Shown: in pieces, positions 15,439-21,764 of the stretch
Numbering within the stretch: position 1 is the first letter of the stretch
How the letters are laid out: the number at the start of each line of letters is the position of its first letter
DNA from: Microbispora corallina
Lineage (GTDB): Bacteria > Actinomycetota > Actinomycetes > Streptosporangiales > Streptosporangiaceae
Direction of reading: 5' to 3'
DNA length: 43,527 nt
Assembly (NCBI RefSeq): GCF_016863035.1
Contig: NZ_BOOC01000055.1
Span: 1-43,527, forward strand
The notes under the pieces: generated by a model
Database searches by the model: none
Told to the model about the DNA's origin: nothing
What the model saw: only the letters and a program-made list of their open reading frames with translations
Position numbers and translations under genes: made by a program

Positions 15439-16262
15439 GTGGTCCTCCACGTCGAGAAGCGGCGCTCCAGATGGACGAGGAGCTGGTTGAAGAGCAGGCC
15501 GATGACGGAGATCGTGATGATCCCGGCGTACATGTCCTGGATGCGGAAGCTGGACTGGGCCGCGTTGATGAGGTAGCCGAGCCCCGCCTTGGCGCCGACG
15601 ATCTCCGCGAACAGCAGCACGAGGATCGAGTACGCCCCGGCCAGCCGGACGCCCGTGAAGATCGCCGGCACGGCGGCGGGCAGCAGCACCTTCTGGAACA
15701 GCCGGGCGGGCGGCAGCCCCATCGACCGGGCCGACTTGACCAGCAGCGGGTCGACCGTCTTCACGCCGCTGATCGTGTTGAGCAGGATCGGCCAGGCGCA
15801 GGCGTACAGCACGAACGCGATCTTCGAGGTCTCGCCGATGCCGAGGATCAGTGTGAAGACCGGCAGCAGCGCCACCGCCGAGGTGTTGCGGAACAGCTCA
15901 AGCACCGGGCTGAGGAACTCGGCCACCGGCTTGTACCAGCCGATCAGCAGCCCGAGCGGAATGGCGACGACGATGGCCAGGCCGAACCCGGTGAGCGACC
16001 GGGCCACGCTGGCCTCGGTGTGCTCCAGGAGCTCCCCGCTGCGCAGCAGGTCGGCCCACGCCGCCAGGTCCTCGGACAGGGGCGGCAGGAAGACGCGGTC
16101 CACCACACCGGCTCTCGGGAGGATCTCCCACAGCGCGAGCAGCAGGGCCACGGCCAGCGACCGCTTGCCGAAGGCGCCCAGCCGGGCCGCGATCCCCCCG
16201 CCGCGGGACCGCTCGAGCGCCGGCGCCGACACGGCCGCGGGCGAGGTCAGCGTGTCAGCCAA
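15435..16262 (-). CDS. ABC transporter permease (SsuC/TauC-like)
   Basis: A 275-residue membrane protein with six predicted helices and the BPD_transp_1 fold. The EAA-type loop that docks the ATPase is VKSARSMGLPPARLFQKVLLPAAVP. Family landmarks LFRNTSAVALLPVFTLILG and AYSILVLLFAEIVGAKAGLG fit aliphatic sulfonate, taurine and nitrate permeases. Its start overlaps the ATPase stop by eight bases and its stop overlaps the monooxygenase start by four. It forms the channel for the lipoprotein receptor encoded two genes before. Confidence 0.9.
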   Translation of the reverse strand: MADTLTSPAAVSAPALERSRGGGIAARLGAFGKRSLAVALLLALWEILPRAGVVDRVFLPPLSEDLAAWADLLRSGELLEHTEASVARSLTGFGLAIVVAIPLGLLIGWYKPVAEFLSPVLELFRNTSAVALLPVFTLILGIGETSKIAFVLYACAWPILLNTISGVKTVDPLLVKSARSMGLPPARLFQKVLLPAAVPAIFTGVRLAGAYSILVLLFAEIVGAKAGLGYLINAAQSSFRIQDMYAGIITISVIGLLFNQLLVHLERRFSTWRTT

Positions 16263-17064
16263 CGCGGGCCACCTCCTGCTCCCTGGCCGCGGCGACCTCG
16301 TCGCGCAGCAGCGTCCACAGCCGGTGGCGGTACTCCCCGAACCGAGGGTCCGCCCGCAGGTCGCCGGTCCGCGAGTCGAACTCGACGTCGATGACCTGCT
16401 TGATCCGGCCCGGCCGCGAGGTCATCACGGCCACCCGCTGGCCGAGGTAGACGGCCTCGTCGATGCCGTGGGTGATGAACACGATCGTCTTGCCGGTCCG
16501 CTCCCAGATGCCGAGCAGCTCCTCCTGGAGCGACTCCCGGGTCTGCGCGTCGAGCGCGGCGAACGGCTCGTCCATGAGCAGCACGTCCGGGTCGAACGCG
16601 AGGCTCCGGGCGATGGCCACCCGCTGCCGCATGCCGCCGGACAGCTCGTGCGGGTAGCGGTCCTCGAACCCGCGCAGCCCCACGAGGCCGAGATGGTGAC
16701 GGGCCCGCTCCTCCCGCTCACGCCTCGGGACCGACTTCGCCTCAAGCCCGAACGCGACGTTCGCCAGGGCCGTGCGCCACGGGAACAGCGCGTACTGCTG
16801 GAAGACCACGCCCCGGTCGAGGCCCGGCCCGGTGACCGGCTCGCCGTCGAGGAGGATCTCGCCGGACGTGGGTGCGGCCAGCCCGCCGATCAGGTCGAGC
16901 AGGGTCGACTTGCCGCAGCCGCTCGGCCCGACCAGGGTGAGGAACTCCCCCTCCCGCACGTCGAGGTCCACCCCGTCCAGGGCGGTGAACGGCCGGTCGG
17001 CGTCGCGGGTGCGGAACACCTTGCCCACGCCGCGTACGGCGATCTTCGCCGTGGTGGCGGTCAC
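16255..17064 (-). CDS. ABC transporter ATP-binding protein (SsuB/TauB-like)
   Basis: A 269-residue single-domain ATPase: Walker A GPSGCGKST, Q-loop FQQYALFPW, signature LSGGMRQRVAIARSLA, Walker B VLLMDEPFAALD and switch histidine in VFITHGIDEAV. This composition is typical of the nitrate/sulfonate/taurine class. The GTG at 17064 is the chosen start because GGAGG precedes it and it overlaps the receptor gene's stop in a GTGA, matching the coupling seen throughout the operon. It energises uptake through the adjacent permease. Confidence 0.92.
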   Translation of the reverse strand: MTATTAKIAVRGVGKVFRTRDADRPFTALDGVDLDVREGEFLTLVGPSGCGKSTLLDLIGGLAAPTSGEILLDGEPVTGPGLDRGVVFQQYALFPWRTALANVAFGLEAKSVPRREREERARHHLGLVGLRGFEDRYPHELSGGMRQRVAIARSLAFDPDVLLMDEPFAALDAQTRESLQEELLGIWERTGKTIVFITHGIDEAVYLGQRVAVMTSRPGRIKQVIDVEFDSRTGDLRADPRFGEYRHRLWTLLRDEVAAAREQEVARVG

Positions 17065-18068
17065 CTCGCGCCTCCGTTCGCATAGGGGTTGTACGCGTTG
17101 GTGTAGACGTCGGCCGCCTTGACCTGGCCGGGCCGGAGCTCGCCCTCCCGCTGCAACCAGTCGATCCAGGTCTGGAAGTCCTTGTCGTCGATCACCCCGC
17201 CGGTGCTGGCGACGCCGAAGCTCTTCCAGTAGCCGACGGCCGTGGAGTCCTCGTTGCGCCCGCGCTTGGCGATGATCGCCTTCAGCCGGGCGACCACCTC
17301 CTGGCGGGGGTGCGTCCTGCTCCACTCGATGGCCTTGGCCACCCCGGTGACGAAGGCCCTCGTGGTGGTGGGGTTGTCCCGGATGAAGTCGTTCCGCAGG
17401 ACGTACGTGCCGGCGTCGAACGCTCCGAGCAGTTCGTAGTCGGTGAACAGCGGGTGGATCCCGCCGCGCTCCAGGGCCTTGTCCCGCAGGATGCCGCCGA
17501 GCGAGGCCACGTCGATCTGCCCGCGGCGCAGCGCCTGCTCGGTGTCGACCGGCGGCACCACGACGAGCTGGACCTGCGCGACCTGCTCCTTCGTCAGGCC
17601 CTGCCGCTGGAGGTACTCCTTGAGCACCGCCTCCAGGTGGGCGCCGAGCGTGTTGACGCCGACCTTCTTGCCGATCAGGTCCCTGGCCGATCTGATCGGG
17701 CCGCCGTCGAGGACGTAGAAGCCGTTGTAGGCGTCCTTGTCGGAGCCGTAGTAGCTGATGACGGCCTTGATGGGCGCCCGCGCGGCGACGAGCTTGACCA
17801 CCGCGCCGTTGAAGGCGCCGCCGAAGTCGGTCTGGCCGGTGGCCGCCGACTGGATGTCCTGGGGGCCGCTGATCGTGTTGCCGACCCATTTGAGCTTGAC
17901 CGTGCCGAGGTAACCGAGGTCGGCCGCCAGTTCGGGGAGTGTGACGGCTCCCGCGTTGCCCTGGTAGCGCAACTCGGCGACCTCGCCGCCTCTGGGCGGT
18001 CCCGACGAGCCGCAGGCGGACAGGGCCGCGAGCAGCGTGGACACGAGAGCGATTCTGAACGCGCGCAT
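17061..18068 (-). CDS. Sulfonate-type ABC substrate-binding lipoprotein (SsuA/TauA-like)
   Basis: A 335-residue lipoprotein of the type 2 periplasmic-binding fold (NMT1/SsuA). The signal is short and ends in the lipobox LSAC with Cys19. The mature part opens LRYQGNAGAVTLPELAADLG, and DLIGKKVGVNTLGAHLEAVLKEYL is the usual SsuA-like core. The ATG follows TGAGGA. It is the first full-length gene of the organosulfur operon. It lies 153 bases after the stop of a 28-codon leader peptide and 25 bases after a strong hairpin, so both translation and transcription into the operon may be controlled. Confidence 0.88.
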   Translation of the reverse strand: MRAFRIALVSTLLAALSACGSSGPPRGGEVAELRYQGNAGAVTLPELAADLGYLGTVKLKWVGNTISGPQDIQSAATGQTDFGGAFNGAVVKLVAARAPIKAVISYYGSDKDAYNGFYVLDGGPIRSARDLIGKKVGVNTLGAHLEAVLKEYLQRQGLTKEQVAQVQLVVVPPVDTEQALRRGQIDVASLGGILRDKALERGGIHPLFTDYELLGAFDAGTYVLRNDFIRDNPTTTRAFVTGVAKAIEWSRTHPRQEVVARLKAIIAKRGRNEDSTAVGYWKSFGVASTGGVIDDKDFQTWIDWLQREGELRPGQVKAADVYTNAYNPYANGGAR

Positions 18069-18092
18069 GCGAAGTCCTCAGAGCTGTACACG

Positions 18093-18113
18093 CGGCGGCT
18101 CGACGAGCCGCCG
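18093..18113 (-). repeat. Perfect nine-base hairpin before the organosulfur receptor gene
   Basis: CGGCGGCTC, three bases, GAGCCGCCG. It lies 25 bases before the receptor start and may shape translation initiation, or end a leader transcript. No T-run follows. Confidence 0.5.
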
Positions 18114-18211
18114 ACCGCTGGTCCGCGCGGCCGGGGGCGGAAGGGGGCGCGCGCGGCGGGAAAGGGGGCGACGGGACGTCGGGTGCGCCGCGCCCGTCGT
18201 GGGGCGGACAT

Positions 18212-18229
18212 CCCCCCTGTGCTAGGGGG
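18212..18229 (-). promoter_or_regulatory. Candidate attenuator stem over the leader stop codon
   Basis: Read on the minus strand, CCCCC, a 7-base loop beginning with the TAG stop of the leader ORF, and GGGGG pair. A ribosome that reaches the stop would cover the left arm, while one stalled earlier would leave it free. This placement is what a translation-dependent attenuator would need; function is inferred. Confidence 0.4.
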
Positions 18230-18308
18230 CGACGCGACGACACTGCGCGCTGAGGATGTGGCCGAAGTCCACGTGGACGCGCCGGATCAAGTACAGGCCC
18301 TGGCTCAT
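18222..18308 (-). CDS. 28-residue leader peptide of the organosulfur operon
   Basis: A short ORF of 28 codons plus TAG, too small for usual gene finders. Its middle reads RRVHVDFGHILSAQC (residues 9-23), which matches the RRxHVDxxR-x-C pattern of the small leader peptides annotated in front of sulfur-assimilation genes in many streptomycetes and relatives (recalled family knowledge). It has one cysteine, near the end (residue 23). The ATG lies seven bases after a good -10, so the mRNA is probably leaderless. It precedes a receptor-ATPase-permease-monooxygenase operon, the expected context. A cysteine-supply-sensing role, with stalling at the Cys codon, is inference. Confidence 0.75.
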   Translation of the reverse strand: MSQGLYLIRRVHVDFGHILSAQCRRVAP

Positions 18309-18315
18309 ACCCGAG

Positions 18316-18344
18316 ACGCTAAACGCATCCCGGGGCATAGTCAA
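18316..18344 (-). promoter_or_regulatory. Promoter of the organosulfur operon
   Basis: -35 TTGACT (18344-18339), a 17-base spacer and -10 TAGCGT (18321-18316). It is one of the best sigma-70-type promoters in the window. The predicted start of transcription coincides with the ATG of the leader peptide. It begins only 28 bases from the end of the MBL gene. Confidence 0.75.
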
Positions 18345-18371
18345 CATTTCCTACTGCTTTTGCAGGGATAT

Positions 18372-19436
18372 TCAGGACTCCGCCGGATACCAGCGCTCCG
18401 GCTCGCCCGCGACGCGGGAGACCGTGCCGCGCGCCTCCAGCCACACCAGGTGCGCGAGGGCCTCGTTGTTGGCCGCCCGCCGCATGTGCGGCGGGATCGC
18501 GTCCCAGGCCCGCGACCAGCGCAGCTGCCGCGCGATGTCCCAGCAGGTCGAGCCGGGGACGGCGGTCACCGCCTGCTCCACCTCGGCCAGCCGCTCCTCG
18601 TGGTGGCCGATCACGTAGTCGACCCGCTCGCCCAGCTCGAGGAAGCGGAACTCGTGGGCGGGCAGCACCTCGTCGACGTCGAGCTTGCCCACCGCGCGCA
18701 GGGCGTCGAGGTAGTCGGCGAGGGGGTTCGGGCCCGACTGCGGGTGCACCGCCACCATCGGCGTGATCCTGGCCAGGACGTGGTCGCCGGAGAACAGCAC
18801 CCGGCGGCCGGGCTCCACGAAGCACAAATGGCCCGGCGAGTGGCCGGGCGTCCAGATGGCCCGCAGGTCCCACCCCGGCAGGTCGAGCCGGTCGCCGTCC
18901 TCGATGAGCCGGTCGGGCGCCGCCATCGTCACGAACTGGCGGATCATCATCGACGCCCCGGCCAGCTCCTGGGCCGTCATCTCGGGCACCCCCGACCGCA
19001 GCAGCAGCGACCGCTCCCGAGCCATCAGCGCCTCGATGGCCGAGTCGTCGTACCGGTCGTGGACGAGCCGCGCGTCGGCCGGGTGCAGCCCGATCCAGGC
19101 GCCGGACGTCTCCCGGATCCGGCCGGCCAGGCCGTAGTGGTCGGGGTGGATGTGCGTGACGAGCACGGCCTTGACGTCGGTGATCGCGTACCCGGCGACG
19201 CCGAGTCCGGCCGCGAGCGCGGTGAACGCCTCGTCGGTGTTCCAGCCCGCGTCGATGATCACCACGCCGTCGGGGACCTCCAGGGCGTAGACCAGCACGT
19301 ACCGCAGGGGGTTGATCGGGATCGGCACCGGGATCGACCACAGCCCCGGCCGCACGCGCTCGACCTCGGGCAGCCGCCCGTCCAGCCACGCCGCGCGCTG
19401 CTCCTGGTTCGCCGCGGTCACCTTCGTCTTGCTCAT
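18372..19436 (-). CDS. MBL fold metallo-hydrolase
   Basis: A 354-residue metallo-beta-lactamase-fold protein. The zinc site is THIHPDHYG with His95, His97, Asp99 and His100, followed by the later ligands in TPGHSPGHLCF and FSGDHVL. A C-terminal alpha-helical domain of about 100 residues, including PAHEFRFLELGERVDYVIGH, is like that of the LACTB2-type hydrolases. Substrates of such enzymes range from glyoxalase-II thioesters to RNA; no choice can be made here. AGGGGC precedes the ATG. It follows the MFS gene by 61 bases on the same strand and may share its transcript. Confidence 0.85.
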   Translation of the reverse strand: MSKTKVTAANQEQRAAWLDGRLPEVERVRPGLWSIPVPIPINPLRYVLVYALEVPDGVVIIDAGWNTDEAFTALAAGLGVAGYAITDVKAVLVTHIHPDHYGLAGRIRETSGAWIGLHPADARLVHDRYDDSAIEALMARERSLLLRSGVPEMTAQELAGASMMIRQFVTMAAPDRLIEDGDRLDLPGWDLRAIWTPGHSPGHLCFVEPGRRVLFSGDHVLARITPMVAVHPQSGPNPLADYLDALRAVGKLDVDEVLPAHEFRFLELGERVDYVIGHHEERLAEVEQAVTAVPGSTCWDIARQLRWSRAWDAIPPHMRRAANNEALAHLVWLEARGTVSRVAGEPERWYPAES

Positions 19437-19497
19437 CGGCCCCTGCCCCTCTCGCAGCCCGGTCCCGCCTGATTGTCCCCCTCTCCCGAACCTCGTT

Positions 19498-20832
19498 CTA
19501 CTGCGGGTGGCTCAACGCGCCCTCCTCGGGCCGTACGGCGGCCTTCGGGGCCGGGAGCCGGACGAACAGCAGCGAGGAGGCGACGACGACCGCGGCGGTG
19601 ACCGCCCAGGCGACTCCCGGACCGGCGGCGCCGGCCAGCGGCACGAGGAACAGCGCGGACAGCAGCCCGCCGAACTGCAACTGGAGCGAGTCCACCGACA
19701 TCACGGTCGCCCGCTGGGCCGACGCGACCCGGCGGTGCACGAGCTCCGACCGGATCAGCCCGGCGACCGAGAGGGCCGCGAAGAGCACGACGTACGCCCC
19801 GCAGGCCGCGGCGACGCCCGCCCAGCCGTCCAGGGCCACGGACGCGGCCAGCGCGGCGACCGCCGCCGCGACGACGGCCGAGGCGAGCACGGCCGCCCGC
19901 GCCGAGCCGCCGGCGAGACGGGCCGCGGCGGGCGCGAGGGAGCTGCCCAGGGCGTCGGCCGCGAACCCGGCGGCCGTGACGAGGGCGTACGCCGCGCTTC
20001 CCGTCTCGGCCCCGCCGGTCAGGCCGGCCAGGCGACCGGGGGTCAGCAGTTCGATCGCGTTGAGCATCACCCCGACGCCCGCGGCCACGAGCAGGAGGCG
20101 GCCGAGCCCGCGGTCGACCAGCCCCAGCCGCACCCCGCCCGCGATCGTCGCCGGCACGCCGCGCAGCACGGCCCGCAGGCGCGTCCCGGCGGCCGCCGAC
20201 GTGGCGGCCCGCTCCGGCTCCGCGCCCCGCGTACGACCGCGCGGCTCGCGCATGAGGACGAGGACGGCCGCCAGCAGGACCGCGGCCGCCGCCGCGGCCG
20301 CCCAGACGGGCGCGACCAGGCCGGCGCCGGGGACGGCCAGCGGCAGCAGGCCGCCGATGACCGTGCCGATCGCCAGGGCGGCCGACCCGGCGGCGCCGCC
20401 CGCCGCGAGGCCGGGCTTGAGGTCGGCGGACGGCCCCTCGGCGTCATGCAGGCGGTCCACGTACCACGCCTGGGCCGGCCCGCTGGACAGCGCCCGCGCC
20501 ACGCCCTTGAGCAGCGACGACACCAGGAAGAGCCAGGCCGTGGTGGCGGTGGCCAGCACCACGAGGGCCACCACGCTGGTCGCGGCGGAGGCGGCCAGCA
20601 CGGCCCGGCGGCCGAGGACGTCGGCCAGGCCGCCCGTCGGCAGTTCGAGCACGACGATGGTGACCGAGTAGGCCGCGCTCACGAGCCCGATCTCGGCGAC
20701 GCTCAGCCCGCGGGCCGCCATGAGCAGCACCATCGGCGCCATCATGAGCCCCGGCGGCAGCCAGGTGAGGAACTCGATCGCGGCGTACCGCCCCCAGCCG
20801 CCGCGCCTCGGGCTCGCGGCACGGTCACGCAC
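19498..20832 (-). CDS. MFS transporter
   Basis: A 444-residue membrane protein with about twelve Ala/Leu/Val-rich helices. The loop 2-3 signature is GGLADVLGRRAVLAAS. It resembles drug/proton antiporters regulated by a partner repressor. The GTG at 20832 is chosen because GAGGAGG lies about six bases before it and it overlaps the regulator's stop by eight bases; the longer open frame to 20955 is Arg/Pro-rich and belongs to the regulator's antiphase. Coupled translation with the ArsR-like gene suggests efflux under the regulator's control. The substrate is unknown. Confidence 0.87.
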   Translation of the reverse strand: MRDRAASPRRGGWGRYAAIEFLTWLPPGLMMAPMVLLMAARGLSVAEIGLVSAAYSVTIVVLELPTGGLADVLGRRAVLAASAATSVVALVVLATATTAWLFLVSSLLKGVARALSSGPAQAWYVDRLHDAEGPSADLKPGLAAGGAAGSAALAIGTVIGGLLPLAVPGAGLVAPVWAAAAAAAVLLAAVLVLMREPRGRTRGAEPERAATSAAAGTRLRAVLRGVPATIAGGVRLGLVDRGLGRLLLVAAGVGVMLNAIELLTPGRLAGLTGGAETGSAAYALVTAAGFAADALGSSLAPAAARLAGGSARAAVLASAVVAAAVAALAASVALDGWAGVAAACGAYVVLFAALSVAGLIRSELVHRRVASAQRATVMSVDSLQLQFGGLLSALFLVPLAGAAGPGVAWAVTAAVVVASSLLFVRLPAPKAAVRPEEGALSHPQ

Positions 20833-21550
20833 GGCCGGCCTCCTCGGCCGGCCCGGACGTGGACCTGTGGCGCGGGAGGCGATCCTCCGAGGGCGCGGAG
20901 CCCGCACCGGAACCGCGGCGCGACCCCGGGGACGCGGAGCCCGCACCGGAGCCACGGCGCGACTCAGGAGGCGGGGAGTCCGTCGCGGGACGGCGGCGCG
21001 GGAGGGCGGCCACGAAGACGGAGACCTGCTCGGCGTCCGGCGCGCCCGCGTCGCGCTCGGCGGCCTCGCGCAGGAGGGCGTCGAAGCGCTCGTGCAGCGC
21101 CGCCACCGTGGCCGGGCGCAGCCGGACGACCTCGTCGGACATCCCGGCCGCCTCGACCCACGCGCGGCTCCAGGAGTCGCGGTCGCGCTCGAACGCCTCC
21201 GCGTCGGCCGTGAGCACCTCGATCTGGCGGCGCCGCAGGAAGGCCGCCGCCTCCCTGCCCTCGGCCGTGGCCGCCATCTCGGCGCTGTTCCAGGCCGTCG
21301 CGCGGTGCGCGGAGCGCCAGCGCCGCTCGCGCCGGTCCCGCTGGTCCTCGTCCTCCTCGACGTAGCCGTACCGCGCGAGTTGCCGCAGGTGGTAGCTGGT
21401 CGCCCCGGAGCTCTCGCCGAACCGCGCGGCCAGCTCGGTCGCGGTGGCCGGCCCGTCCGCCCGCAGCGCGCCGAGCAGCCGCACCCGCAGCGGGTGCGCC
21501 ACCGCCTTCAGCGTGCGGGGGTCGCCGACGTGAAAGACCTCGTCGCCCAT
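20825..21550 (-). CDS. ArsR-like winged-helix regulator
   Basis: A 241-residue repressor-type protein. The HTH_20/ArsR winged helix is at residues about 8-80: LKAVAHPLRVRLLGALRADG, then TATELAARFGESSGATSYHLRQLARYGYVEE. A helical middle part follows. The last 50 residues are low-complexity and hold a duplicated SRRGSGAGSA block, encoded by a 39-bp tandem repeat. It lacks the metal-binding cysteines of classical ArsR. The ATG at 21550 follows GGAGG; an upstream start at 21607 would lie inside the operator. Its promoter overlaps two nested inverted repeats, so it probably represses itself and the MFS gene. Confidence 0.87.
   Translation of the reverse strand: MGDEVFHVGDPRTLKAVAHPLRVRLLGALRADGPATATELAARFGESSGATSYHLRQLARYGYVEEDEDQRDRRERRWRSAHRATAWNSAEMAATAEGREAAAFLRRRQIEVLTADAEAFERDRDSWSRAWVEAAGMSDEVVRLRPATVAALHERFDALLREAAERDAGAPDAEQVSVFVAALPRRRPATDSPPPESRRGSGAGSASPGSRRGSGAGSAPSEDRLPRHRSTSGPAEEAGRA
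20895..20972 (-). repeat. 39-bp tandem duplication in the regulator's C-terminus
   Basis: Two in-frame copies (20895-20933 and 20934-20972), 13 codons each, differ at a few positions. They encode the repeated SRRGSGAGSA segment of the ArsR-like regulator's disordered tail. Confidence 0.8.
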
Positions 21551-21578
21551 TGCCGACGCCTCCTCTCCCTCCTTCGGA

Positions 21579-21619
21579 ACGCTAACAATGCAAAGAGAAC
21601 TTTGCAAACATCTCTTTGC
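21579..21619 (-). promoter_or_regulatory. Promoter and nested operator of the ArsR-MFS unit
   Basis: Minus-strand promoter: -35 TTGCAA (21607-21602), 17 bases, -10 TAGCGT (21584-21579). Two nested palindromes cover it: TGCAAAG-agaa-CTTTGCA (21589-21606, seven-base perfect arms) and GCAAAGAGA/TCTCTTTGC (21590-21598 and 21611-21619, nine-base perfect arms). The arrangement fits autorepression by the ArsR-like product. The site also lies on the upstream side of the cellulase gene. Confidence 0.75.
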
Positions 21620-21733
21620 GGAATTGAAACTTTCATCGGTGCGGGATCACAACGGCACGGTCAGCGCCCGCGACCTCCGGCCGTCGTTGACGCCCCGCGA
21701 AACCCAGGGCAAACATCGAGTCGCTCACCACTT

Positions 21734-21747
21734 TGGGAGCGCTCCCA
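21734..21747. promoter_or_regulatory. CebR/CelR operator
   Basis: TGGGAGCGCTCCCA is a perfect 14-bp palindrome identical to the operator known for CelR of Thermobifida and CebR of Streptomyces, LacI-family repressors released by cellobiose. It ends 17 bases before the GTG of the GH9 gene. No cebR gene is in the window, so control would be in trans. Confidence 0.92.
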
Positions 21748-21764
21748 TATCTTCGAGGACCACC

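Noticed and set aside
18069..18371. SAM or other riboswitch before the organosulfur operon
   Set aside because: No recognisable aptamer core. The leader ORF begins at the predicted first transcribed base and explains the region better.
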